Of a stretch of 64,000 nucleotides of DNA, positions 45,501 to 53,604 are shown in pieces; position 1 is the stretch's first letter, and each line of letters opens with the position of its first letter. The position numbers and the translations under genes were made by a program. The stretch is from JANTGF01 sp963750735 (GTDB lineage Bacteria; Bacteroidota; Bacteroidia; Bacteroidales; VadinHA17): the NCBI GenBank assembly GCA_963750735.1, contig CAVVRY010000007.1, forward strand, positions 124,001 to 188,000. The letters are read 5' to 3'. The notes under the pieces were generated by a model that had not been told where the DNA came from, made no database searches, and worked only from the letters and a program-made list of their open reading frames with translations.

Positions 45501-45955
45501 GGAACCCTTAGAAACATAAAACCAAACAGATCACCTGCCCCATCCATGCCATCCATAACAAAAGAAAGGCTAACTCCTCCTTCACTTCTAACTTCCCAAT
45601 TCTCTTCACGGGAAGTATAAAAATGTAGCTCTTCAGTATCATTTACTGTCATTATCATCTTTGCATTTCCCAGGTTACTACCCAGACCAGCGAGCCAAAT
45701 AAAAGCAAGGTCTTTCTTCGAATTTTCAGCAGGAACAGGTTCCGTATACCATTCCATAAATTCTTTTCCAGTAGTAGCACGAATAAGCAAACACTCTTTA
45801 TAGCCGGGAATGGTAGCAGCATATCCAAAATCAGCTCCGGCAATCTTTTCTGAAAATCCCTTTAGTATAATTTCTTTCTTTTTTACAATTTCCTGTGAAT
45901 TCAGTGCATTCAAAAGAAAAAGCAAGCAAAAGCCAATAGTGATTACCTTTTTCAT
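42578..45955 (-). CDS. GH38-like alpha-mannosidase
   Basis: This is a 1125-residue protein with signal peptide MKKVITIGFCLLFLLNALNS. Residues 25-270 are a beta-sandwich, which is an N-terminal extension not seen in basic GH38 enzymes. The catalytic GH38 domain follows: FVQHSHTDIGYT with zinc ligands His284/His286/Asp288, and AMQDDVNGIGW carrying the Asp nucleophile (about 400-401). A C-terminal beta-sandwich (about 700-1125) completes the GH38 layout. It should cleave terminal alpha-mannose from outside the inner membrane. Neighbours on the same strand are a creatininase-type hydrolase and a sulfatase. An upstream divergent promoter region (45956-46129) separates it from plus-strand genes. 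Confidence 0.88.
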   Translation of the reverse strand: MKKVITIGFCLLFLLNALNSQEIVKKKEIILKGFSEKIAGADFGYAATIPGYKECLLIRATTGKEFMEWYTEPVPAENSKKDLAFIWLAGLGSNLGNAKMIMTVNDTEELHFYTSREENWEVRSEGGVSLSFVMDGMDGAGDLFGFMFLRVPQKMTEKNRPVKIKVTGSASNSQAWYMAFKRPLESGISMSSSPAIIHTESGSSQIVGMNIYHFGSPENGTIFLDGEVLKNIDLKFGHQFYRITVPETSITKELNLKVESSSVKYEKELTIKPVRKWRVNFVQHSHTDIGYTRAQVEILAEHLRFIDYALDYCDKTDGYPEDAKFRWTCEAAWPVDEYLKVRPKAQIERLKKRIEEGRIEVTGMYFNFDELPDEQTLAASLQPLKRFKEYGIPVTSAMQDDVNGIGWCFAEFFPQMGIKYLNMGTHGHRALICFDKPTAFWWESPSGKRMLAFRAEHYMTGNSFGIHAQDFNQFENKLLNYLEELEMLDYPYDIIHIQHSGYSTDNSPPSTLSSEMIKEWNEIYEWPKLKSATVSDFFKVLEKEHSDNLPVYKAAWPDWWTDGFASGARELTASRDAHVDLIANTGGMSMAMAMGAEMPEGFVERTNEVNRALLFYDEHTFGSSESVRDPYGESTMEQRRQKESYAWEAFKRARIIGEEVMGQLQSKILKTDVPTLAVFNTLNWKRSGMITVYIDHEIIHKDQAFRIVDKNGEECKTQAFSHRSDGTYWGIWVNDIPEFGYKQYRIETFDENEHQAESTDTENPVLENKWYRISFDTKKGAITSIFDKNLNIELVDPEAEYPLGSFIYERLGNRSQMEAYNLVDYERSLLDTVYVEAVVKGEMFDLVRFVGESQECCYSPQGFKSELRLYHTEPFIEMHFTIEKKPVTDPEGVYIAFPFNVEGGKIFCDVPGGVMEAGVDQIPGSSNDWNTVQNFVSIRNDKMQVLFGSHEVPLMQFGAINTGRYIAGATPESTHIYSWPMNNYWVTNFNADQQGSFSWSYFITTRPNNSLKEANKTGWAKRIPFLSRVIPAGNGKNPLNSESILDFTSDNVLVINVKPVNSSVLLVQMREVNGTETKVSVLHPGNSENYSLQLSDVTGEPIADPDIKLHFNPYETKFFRIEMKD

Positions 45956-46066
45956 ATAAGTATTATATTGTTGTTAAAGAATATGATAAAATTTATTGAC
46001 TGGATTAATCAAAAATAATAAATCTGCAGGCTGCCTCAATTTACGTCCTGGAAGATTTTCCTCAAA

Positions 46067-46095
46067 TTTGCTATGGCAATCATTTAATAAATTTG
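46067..46095 (+). promoter_or_regulatory. Putative Bacteroidota-type promoter
   Basis: TTTG at 46067-46070 and TAAATTTG at 46088-46095, 17 bp apart, approximate the -33 (TTTG) and -7 (TAnnTTTG) elements of Bacteroidota promoters. The spacer is 17 bases, slightly shorter than usual. They lie 35 bp before the ATG of the gene at 46130, allowing a short leader. The two elements form a direct repeat of AAATTTG. Confidence 0.45.
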
Positions 46096-46129
46096 TTCCT
46101 TTATATTATCATTTTATAATATGAGATAA

Positions 46130-47299
46130 ATGTACATAAAATACATTTTACGCACATATTTATTTCTTTTAATGATGGGAGGATTAAGCCAAAAAAATGT
46201 CCATGCATCATGTAAAACTCTTGATCTGATACCACAGAATAACAAAACAATCATTTCTGGTAAAGTTACTGACAAAGATGGAAATGGACTTGAGTTTGCT
46301 TCAGTATTTATAGCCAATACAACTTTTGGAACAATTACAAATGAAGAGGGAGAATACTCTTTGGAAAATATTCCATTTGGTTCTCATATGATGGTTGTTT
46401 CCTACATAGGTTACCAATTCATTAAAGTTACAATACATTTGGATAAGCCAAAATATTACCAAAACTTCCAATTAAAAAAGCTAGATGTGGAACTATCAGA
46501 AATTGAGGTTAGAGCCCAAAAATCAAAAAATAATTGGAAAAATAATTATAAGAAATTTGAAGAAAACTTCATTGGTACCAGTAAAAATTCAAACCAATGC
46601 AAAATCATTAACCCTCAGCATCTTAGGTTTCATTACGATAGGAAAGAAAAAGTTCTGAGAGCTCAGTCGAATGAAATGTTGATAATTGAAAATAAGGCAC
46701 TCGGCTATAAAATCCAGTACCTTTTGGAAAATTTCGAATTGAAAAAAGATGGTTCATTTAAATACATGGGTAGTGCAAATTTTGAGATACTGGAGGCATC
46801 CACTGCGGAAATTGAAAAATTGTGGTTGGTTAAGAGAAAGGAAGCTTATTACGGTTCTATTAAACATTTTTTGCGATCTCTGTATATGAATAAGTTAACA
46901 GAGGAAGGATACTTTGTAATAAGCACAAATGCGATGTTACCTCTTAAAAGCTATAATGAACTCCAAAAAAAACTTGATCCCTATAAAGAACCAGTTGGCA
47001 AAGAACTAATCTTATTACCAGGTAATTACTTCTTTGAAAGAAAAATAAGTTTTGCAAATTATTTGTATGTGGTATATACAAAGGAGAGTGAAGAATACTA
47101 CTTTATTGGGACAATAAATCCGGAATACAAAAGTATCCCATTTCAGCAATCATGGATACAGCTGTCCAGGAATCCATCAGATTTTAATATACTTGGGTAC
47201 TATAACAATCCAACTGATGTAATAGTATATGGTAACTGGGCCTCTGAGAAACTTGCTGAATCATTACCTAAAGATTATCTTCCTGAAAAAAATAACTGA
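46130..47299 (+). CDS. Carboxypeptidase-D regulatory-like domain protein
   Basis: This 389-residue exported protein has a signal peptide of about 25 residues. Residues about 38-128 are a CarboxypepD_reg-like beta-sandwich (ISGKVTDKDGNGLEFASVFI, then EGEYSLENIPFGSHMMVVSY), the same fold as at the N-terminus of TonB receptors. The rest (about 130-389) has no recognised barrel: it has KNNWKNNYKKFEENFIGTSK and SNEMLIIENKALGYKIQYLL, with the look of DUF5686/DUF4139-like periplasmic or outer-membrane-associated domains of Bacteroidota. It starts a plus-strand pair with the GH2 gene 28 bp downstream, so may assist substrate capture, but no function is assigned. Confidence 0.8.
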   Translation: MYIKYILRTYLFLLMMGGLSQKNVHASCKTLDLIPQNNKTIISGKVTDKDGNGLEFASVFIANTTFGTITNEEGEYSLENIPFGSHMMVVSYIGYQFIKVTIHLDKPKYYQNFQLKKLDVELSEIEVRAQKSKNNWKNNYKKFEENFIGTSKNSNQCKIINPQHLRFHYDRKEKVLRAQSNEMLIIENKALGYKIQYLLENFELKKDGSFKYMGSANFEILEASTAEIEKLWLVKRKEAYYGSIKHFLRSLYMNKLTEEGYFVISTNAMLPLKSYNELQKKLDPYKEPVGKELILLPGNYFFERKISFANYLYVVYTKESEEYYFIGTINPEYKSIPFQQSWIQLSRNPSDFNILGYYNNPTDVIVYGNWASEKLAESLPKDYLPEKNN

Positions 47300-47327
47300 T
47301 CCTTGTAACAATAAACAACAAATTTAA

Positions 47328-49127
47328 ATGCTAAAAAGATTTTTTATCTATCAATCATTTATAGGATTTATGATCCTAATTTTATCTGCCTGCCAAAGCA
47401 ACAATGTTGAATGGGAAATGGCTGAAGCACCAATTAAGACCCAATGGGCAGAAGATATTGACCCAGCCAATCCCTGGCCTGAATACCCAAGACCACAGCT
47501 AGTTAGAAATGACTGGCAAAATCTCAATGGTTTATGGCAATATACAATTCAACCAGGCGATTTGGATAATCCCACAGTGTGGAACGGCCATATTCTAGTG
47601 CCATATCCTATTGAATCAGCGCTTTCAGGAGTTAAAAAGCAAGTTGGTAAGGATAGTATCATATGGTATAAAAGGCAATTTTCAGTGCCTGGAAAATGGA
47701 GGGGCAAACGAATAATACTGCATTTCGAAGCAGTTGATTGGGAGACTACAATATGGGTAAACAATAAAAAAGTAGGATCGCACAAAGGTGGATACGACCC
47801 CTTTTCCTATGACATAACAGAAATGCTAAATAAATCCGGGAAGCAAGATCTAATGCTTTCTGTTTGGGACCCAACAAGCGTCGGAACTCAACCAAGGGGT
47901 AAACAGGTCAATGATCCTCGTGGAATTTGGTATACCCCAAGCTCAGGAATCTGGCAAACTGTCTGGCTGGAACCGGTGCCTGAGTCACACATCGAATCCC
48001 TTCAAATGATTCCGGATATTGATAATAATTCACTAAATATTTCTGTAAGTGGTATAAATATTAATGAAGAGGATAAGATTAAAACCTTCACATATTTTGA
48101 AAATAAGCTGGTTGACGAGTCATCATTCGATGTTGATAAATCATATTCCATTAAAGTTCCAGATATGCAGCTCTGGTCTCCTGATACTCCCAGCCTATAC
48201 GAGATTAAGGTGCAACTTTTACGGGAAGAAAAGATTTTGGATCAGGTGGATAGTTATTTTGGAATGCGTAAAATTTCATTGGAAAAAGATGATGCAGGAA
48301 TTTTCAAAATCTTTCTAAACAATTCATTTGTCTTTCATAATGGTCCTTTAGATCAGGGATTCTGGCCCGATGGCCTTTACACTCCTCCTTCAGATGAAGC
48401 CATGAAATATGATCTGGACATGATTAAAGCAATGGGATTTAACATGCTCAGGAAGCATGTAAAAATTGAACCTAGGAGGTTTTACACCTGGTGTGATAAA
48501 ATAGGAATCCTTGTTTGGCAGGATATGCCAAGTGGTGACCGCTATATCCGCCACAACGAACCTGACATCGAAAGAACGGAAGAATCTGCACAGCAATTTG
48601 AATGGGAGCTGTCTCGCCTAATAGAAACAAAATTCAACCATCCCAGTATAGTGATCTGGGTTCCATTTAACGAGGGATGGGGTCAGTATAAAACTGCCGA
48701 GATTGTAGATTTTATTAAAGAAATTGATCCAAGCCGTTTGGTTAATAGTGTTAGTGGCTGGGCTGATCGTGGTGTAAGTGACATGCTAGATTTGCATCAT
48801 TATCCAGAGCCAATATGTCCTGAGCTACAGGAAAACAGGGCTATCGTTTTGGGAGAATTTGGAGGTCTTGGCCTAGGAATTGACGGACATACCTGGGTTG
48901 ATGAAAACTGGGGGTATAGAAATATGCAAACAAAAGAAGAATTGCTTCAAAAGTACAGTGATTTTTATGCTGAAGTTTGGAAATTCAGGGATAATAGTGG
49001 ACTTAGTGCTGCGGTTTACACACAAATTACTGATGTTGAAACTGAAACCAATGGGTTGATTACCTACGATAGAAAAATTGTAAAGATGGATCCCAAGGAA
49101 CTATTTAAAATAAATTTAGGTAAGTAG
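47328..49127 (+). CDS. GH2-family glycoside hydrolase (beta-galactosidase/glucuronidase type)
   Basis: This 599-residue lipoprotein has a signal, MILILSAC. The order is that of GH2: sugar-binding jelly-roll (residues about 60-210, with WKRQFSVPGKWRGKRIIL-type text), an immunoglobulin-like domain (about 212-300), and a TIM barrel (about 305-599). The acid/base is Glu449 in WVPFNEGWGQ and the nucleophile Glu510 in LGEFGG. It is shorter than classical LacZ and close to short GH2 enzymes acting on beta-galactosides, beta-mannosides or beta-glucuronides, so specificity cannot be told. It follows the CarboxypepD-type gene by 28 bp. Confidence 0.92.
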   Translation: MLKRFFIYQSFIGFMILILSACQSNNVEWEMAEAPIKTQWAEDIDPANPWPEYPRPQLVRNDWQNLNGLWQYTIQPGDLDNPTVWNGHILVPYPIESALSGVKKQVGKDSIIWYKRQFSVPGKWRGKRIILHFEAVDWETTIWVNNKKVGSHKGGYDPFSYDITEMLNKSGKQDLMLSVWDPTSVGTQPRGKQVNDPRGIWYTPSSGIWQTVWLEPVPESHIESLQMIPDIDNNSLNISVSGININEEDKIKTFTYFENKLVDESSFDVDKSYSIKVPDMQLWSPDTPSLYEIKVQLLREEKILDQVDSYFGMRKISLEKDDAGIFKIFLNNSFVFHNGPLDQGFWPDGLYTPPSDEAMKYDLDMIKAMGFNMLRKHVKIEPRRFYTWCDKIGILVWQDMPSGDRYIRHNEPDIERTEESAQQFEWELSRLIETKFNHPSIVIWVPFNEGWGQYKTAEIVDFIKEIDPSRLVNSVSGWADRGVSDMLDLHHYPEPICPELQENRAIVLGEFGGLGLGIDGHTWVDENWGYRNMQTKEELLQKYSDFYAEVWKFRDNSGLSAAVYTQITDVETETNGLITYDRKIVKMDPKELFKINLGK

Positions 49128-49239
49128 CTTTATTATTGCTTTTTTCTTAATTGAATATGTCCTGGAATTTATGTAAAATATTGTTAACCTGGGTTTTATA
49201 TCATTTGAGATTATATAACACTATTTGGTAAAATAGCAA

Positions 49240-50733
49240 CTACTCTTCCAGCATAGGATTTTCATAGAAAATCTTCCGTCCAATTTCAAAATCATATAAT
49301 GTTAGGATACGAATCATATAATACGATTCCCAATAATTCTCAATGGATGCAATGTAATCCCGTTTGGCCGATTCACGTTCCGAAAGCGAGATGTTCAAAT
49401 CTGTAATACTAATTTCACCATTTTGAAACTTCTTCAAAGCGATTTTATATCCATTTTCAGCTACCTTATCAGCTTCCTGAGCAGTGATTAGTTGATCCTT
49501 TAATAAATTAAACTGCTCCACCTGAACAACGACCTGTCTTTCGAAATCAGATCTATCCTGCTCTACATCATATATAATCAGGTCACGACGTGACTCGGCT
49601 AATTTTACTCCAGATTTTGATCGCCCCCAGTCCAATATGGGTATACTCAATGAAAGTCTTACTGCCTGCTGTTGTTCAGGATTCTGATACACACCAGGAA
49701 TATTTTCAGCACTATTCGAAAGTCCAAAACTGCCTCTGAGTGTGGCATTCAAGCCCTGGCTCCGCTTTGCCTGAACCAACCCTCTTTCAGCATCTATAAG
49801 CCTCCTTTCAAACTCTGGGGTTTCTTTTCTGTTTTCCAATGCCTGGGACAATGCTATTTCCGAGTCTACCTCATACAATACCATTTCAAGAGGGATTTCA
49901 AGATCAATTATTAGTTCCTGACCTAAGCCTGTGTATCTTTTCAATTCAAAATCAGCATTTTTAAGATCCATTTCAGCCTTGCTTAATGCTTTCTGAGCAT
50001 TTAAAACAGAAAGTTTAATTCTGGAGAAATCGTTTTCTGATATTTCCCCTAGTTTTTGTTTTACCTGTGCAATCTTAAGGTTGTCCTTACTATTTTTTAA
50101 ATTGCTTTCAGCCAGGCTAAAGTTTGTTTGAATCCTCAAATACCTGAAAAATCTGGATGTTGCTGAAAAAGATATTTCTTCAACAGACTCTATAAAATTC
50201 TTTTGTGCTTCTTCATATACCAATGGTTCCGTTTTACGTGCCCATTTAGCCCAGTTATATGCAAAAACGGGTTGTGTGAACCCGATCGAAAATGGATTGC
50301 CTGAGAAACTTGTAGTGTTGTTGTTAAAATCCTGAATTCCATACAAGGAGGTTACCGCGTAAATGGATGTCCCGGTATGAGGTATAAATTGTGAAAGGGC
50401 CAGATTTGTAGATGCGGCAAGTTGTGAGATGTTTTTAAACTCAATACTTCCATCTGGCTGGGTAATGGGCGTTGTTGTCTGCTGATAATTAGGTATATCA
50501 CCTGATAATATCAATTGAGGCCTGAATCTTGTCTGGAAATTTTTCCAGCGCCAATAGAAATTTACATCCCTGTTTTGTGCATATTTAACTGCTGATGATT
50601 GCGTTATTGCCAGGCTAATAATATTTTTTAAACTTAAAGATGTTTTCTCTGAGGCAGTTTGTGCAATACAAACTTCACCAGCCAACAGAAGAACTAAGCT
50701 TATTGACAATAAATAAAATCTAGTAATTTTCAT
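49240..50733 (-). CDS. TolC-family outer-membrane channel (second copy)
   Basis: This 497-residue protein has a signal peptide (ending CIAQTAS). The OEP repeat architecture is visible: IAQVKQKLGEISENDFSRIK and KKFQNGEISITDLNISLSER are the conserved helix-turn segments of the two repeats. It differs from the TolC at 24365-25867 in sequence and in the company it keeps: it pairs with an HlyD-like adaptor 18 bp upstream, and no ATPase or permease is in this transcript. It is convergent with the GH2 gene. It probably completes a tripartite export system whose inner-membrane part is elsewhere. Confidence 0.9.
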   Translation of the reverse strand: MKITRFYLLSISLVLLLAGEVCIAQTASEKTSLSLKNIISLAITQSSAVKYAQNRDVNFYWRWKNFQTRFRPQLILSGDIPNYQQTTTPITQPDGSIEFKNISQLAASTNLALSQFIPHTGTSIYAVTSLYGIQDFNNNTTSFSGNPFSIGFTQPVFAYNWAKWARKTEPLVYEEAQKNFIESVEEISFSATSRFFRYLRIQTNFSLAESNLKNSKDNLKIAQVKQKLGEISENDFSRIKLSVLNAQKALSKAEMDLKNADFELKRYTGLGQELIIDLEIPLEMVLYEVDSEIALSQALENRKETPEFERRLIDAERGLVQAKRSQGLNATLRGSFGLSNSAENIPGVYQNPEQQQAVRLSLSIPILDWGRSKSGVKLAESRRDLIIYDVEQDRSDFERQVVVQVEQFNLLKDQLITAQEADKVAENGYKIALKKFQNGEISITDLNISLSERESAKRDYIASIENYWESYYMIRILTLYDFEIGRKIFYENPMLEE

Positions 50734-50751
50734 TGTAAAGAAATGATTTAT

Positions 50752-51963
50752 TTATTGAATATCTATTTCATCAATATTTCTGGATACCGAAACATCGGAA
50801 ATAATGATCTGGTCTCCTTCCTGCAATCCAGACAGTATTTCAATATAGTCCGTGCCTTTCAATCCTGTGGATATCTTTCTTCTTTTAGCAATTCCTGATT
50901 TTATTAGAAATACTTCAACTTCCTCATCGTTGATTAAAGCCGGACCTGATTTCACTCTTAAAACACTATCTGCATGAGCGTTCACCACCATTAATTCTAT
51001 ACTCATGTTAGGTAAAAGCTTACTATGATTGCTTTGCTCAATAAAAACATCAAACTCTATCTGGTTATCCATAACCTCGGGGCTAATATTCCCGATTTGC
51101 CCAATTAGTCTTTCGTTGTCTATTAAAGCATAAACTGTTTTTCCAGTTTCAATTATTCCTGCATGCTCATCCTCAATGGTTCCTTCAATTTTATAGGCTG
51201 ATAAATCTGACATTTTTACCAATAGCTTATGGTTGCTCACTCTTTCTCCCTTTTTCCCATAAACCTGAAGAATAATTCCGGAGGATGGTGCTCTGATAAT
51301 CATTCTATTCAGAAGTTCCTTTTTCGCAGCCAGGTCTTTTTCCTGGATTTCAATTTGCAATTTCAATCCTTCATAGTCAGCATTTAGCTGTTCAAGCCGA
51401 ATGGAATTCTTTTCCATTATTGTCTCAAGGTCTTTTTCGGCCAAAACCAATTCTTGTTTGGTTTTTTCAAATTTGGCTGGAGATATACCTCCCACCTGTA
51501 AAAGTTGCTCCTGATCAGCAAGCTCTGATTTTAAAGAGGCTATCCTCAATTTTTTAACCTCAACATTATACTCTAAATCAACTCTGGTGGATCTGGCATT
51601 TAACAGGTTCTTTTGCAAACTGTTTTCTTTAACCTGCAACTGGTCTTTTAAATTATCAATCTGATCAAGGATGGGTTTGGGATCAAGAACAATTATTGGT
51701 TCGCCAGTATCAACATGACTCCCGGGTTCTCTAATAATTTCCTCAATAATGGATGCCTCAGGACTTAGTATAAGCACCTCACTACCAGGTTGTACTACTC
51801 CTTGAGCAGGAAGAAACTCAATAACACTTCCTCTATCCACTACCGCTGTTTCAAAACCGCCTGATTGCAATGAGGGGGGTTGAAAATTCCTGTATAATAA
51901 ATATGCCGAGACAATGACTATTAAGGCTATAATACCGATTACAATGGTTTTTTTTCCTGACAT
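50752..51963 (-). CDS. HlyD-family periplasmic adaptor
   Basis: This 403-residue protein has an N-terminal membrane anchor (IVIGIIALIVIVSAYLLY, about 6-23). The barrel-sandwich half-motifs are VEFLPAQGVVQPGSEVLILS and RAPSSGIILQVYGKKGERV, with a long coiled-coil between (residues 100-220). Longer than the RND adaptor at 25895, it belongs to the ABC-linked HlyD/MacA branch. The TolC gene follows 18 bp downstream. No ABC ATPase or FtsX-like permease is adjacent, so the pair is incomplete as seen. It is divergent from the plus-strand sugar operon across a 424-bp gap. Confidence 0.88.
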   Translation of the reverse strand: MSGKKTIVIGIIALIVIVSAYLLYRNFQPPSLQSGGFETAVVDRGSVIEFLPAQGVVQPGSEVLILSPEASIIEEIIREPGSHVDTGEPIIVLDPKPILDQIDNLKDQLQVKENSLQKNLLNARSTRVDLEYNVEVKKLRIASLKSELADQEQLLQVGGISPAKFEKTKQELVLAEKDLETIMEKNSIRLEQLNADYEGLKLQIEIQEKDLAAKKELLNRMIIRAPSSGIILQVYGKKGERVSNHKLLVKMSDLSAYKIEGTIEDEHAGIIETGKTVYALIDNERLIGQIGNISPEVMDNQIEFDVFIEQSNHSKLLPNMSIELMVVNAHADSVLRVKSGPALINDEEVEVFLIKSGIAKRRKISTGLKGTDYIEILSGLQEGDQIIISDVSVSRNIDEIDIQ

Positions 51964-52387
51964 ATTCTAAATCTTTAGACTATAAAAAAATAATTATCTA
52001 AGTGGCTGATTTTTCAAACAATTATTAAATTAACAAGAATCAAAATCAGCAGAAAATAACAAATGAATGCAATGTTAAAACGATTTAGCAAATAGAATTA
52101 CAAAAATACATTAAAAACTCAAAAGTCCTTTAACTAAAATAAGGTTTTCTTACGACTTTTGATGAAATAATTTCACATTAACCAGTTTATAATTAAAACA
52201 AATTGCGATTCTTTTTCAAGAAATGTCCATTTATAGAAATTAATAAGTATCGCTAGCTTATACCAAGCCCCATGTTAATTATTTTTGACAAGCGATATTT
52301 ATATAGAAATCTTACTCTAAAATTTTTCCTGTTTCTGAAATTAGTAGTATTTTTAGAATAATTACAAAGCAATTAATAGAAAAAAAA
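51964..52387. promoter_or_regulatory. Divergent intergenic region with possible -7 elements
   Basis: These 424 AT-rich bases hold no gene. TATTTTTG at 52280-52287 on the plus strand fits TAnnTTTG and would start a leader of about 90 bases for the sugar operon. On the minus strand TATTTTTG (plus coordinates 52101-52108) could serve the HlyD gene. Neither has a well-placed -33 TTTG. No clear operator repeat is seen. Confidence 0.4.
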
Positions 52388-53596
52388 ATGTCAATAGATC
52401 ACAAAATCACTATGTTAGGCACAGGGCTGATAGGGATGTTCTACACCATGACTCTACATGACCAACGTGGAAAAGATAGGGTACATTCAGTATATTCGAG
52501 AAACCTTGAAAAGGTAAAGAAATTTGCAGAAGATTGGAATATTCCTAACTATTCAACAAGCATGGCGGAAGCTATTAACGATCCTGAAACAGATGTTGTT
52601 GTAATTGGTTTGCCTAATCACCTGCATAGGGAAGCCGTGGAACTTTCCGCAAAAGCAGGCAAAGCTATTTTATGTACAAAACCTTTAGCCAGGAATGCTG
52701 ATGAAGCAAAAGAACTACTTGACATAGTTGAAAAAGCAGGTATTTTCCATGCATACCTGGAGGACCTGGCATATACACCAAAAACATTAAAATCCCTGGC
52801 TTCGGTTAATAGAGGTGACCTGGGAAAAATACTATGGGTGCGCTCACGTGAAGCGCATAGTGGCCCACATAGTGACTGGTTCTGGGATATCAATCAAGCT
52901 GGAGGAGGAGCCATTATTGACCTGGGTTGTCACTGCATCGAAATTGCAAGAAATTTTATTGGTAAAGACATAAAACCACTTGAGGTTATGTGCTGGACTG
53001 ACACACTGGTCCACCCTATTGATGCCGAAGACAATGGAATTGGTTTGGTCAGGTATGAGAATGGGGCCATAGGTCAATTTGAGGTAAGCTGGTCCTTTAG
53101 GGGAGGAATGGATCTCAGGGATGAAGTGTCTGGCACAGAAGGGACTATATGGTTAAATCATTTCCTGAGAACAGGATTTGAAATGTTTACTACTGACAAT
53201 AAAAAAGGTTATGTGGCTGAAAAGTCTGAATCCAATACAGGATGGATGTTCCCTGTTGGTAGTGAGGTTCACGAACTTGGCTATGTCGACATGTTTAACG
53301 ATATTTTCAATGCGCTTGATGAAGGTTCTGCCCCAATGGAATCCTTTTATGATGGATATATTGTTAATGCCATTATGGATGCATGCTATCGCTCGGCAAA
53401 ATCTAAAAAATGGGAAACAGTTGAATTGAAAGAATGGAGGGGTAAGAAGAAAATTACAGACAATATTGAAAAGGAAAGCTATGATGAGGTACACTTCCTT
53501 GTAAAAAAAGAACAAATGCCTGATGGGAAAGTGAAACTCATTCTCATGGAAAAGGAAAGTAAAAAGATTATTGAAAAGATATTAAGCACTGCATAA
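52388..53596 (+). CDS. Gfo/Idh/MocA-family NAD(P)-dependent dehydrogenase
   Basis: This is a 402-residue protein. The N-terminal Rossmann domain starts with KITMLGTGLIGMFYTMTL, including the GxGxxG-like LGTGLIG, then KPLARNADEAKELLD, which contains the conserved Lys of the family, and the C-terminal domain supplies GGGAIIDLGCHCIEIARNFI, with the catalytic His. The family oxidises or reduces sugars, inositols or related polyols at C-OH with NAD(P). No signal peptide is present, so it is cytoplasmic. It opens the sugar operon, 8 bp before the deacetylase gene. It probably acts on a monosaccharide released by the glycosidases downstream. Confidence 0.9.
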   Translation: MSIDHKITMLGTGLIGMFYTMTLHDQRGKDRVHSVYSRNLEKVKKFAEDWNIPNYSTSMAEAINDPETDVVVIGLPNHLHREAVELSAKAGKAILCTKPLARNADEAKELLDIVEKAGIFHAYLEDLAYTPKTLKSLASVNRGDLGKILWVRSREAHSGPHSDWFWDINQAGGGAIIDLGCHCIEIARNFIGKDIKPLEVMCWTDTLVHPIDAEDNGIGLVRYENGAIGQFEVSWSFRGGMDLRDEVSGTEGTIWLNHFLRTGFEMFTTDNKKGYVAEKSESNTGWMFPVGSEVHELGYVDMFNDIFNALDEGSAPMESFYDGYIVNAIMDACYRSAKSKKWETVELKEWRGKKKITDNIEKESYDEVHFLVKKEQMPDGKVKLILMEKESKKIIEKILSTA

Positions 53597-53604
53597 ATTG
53601 AATT

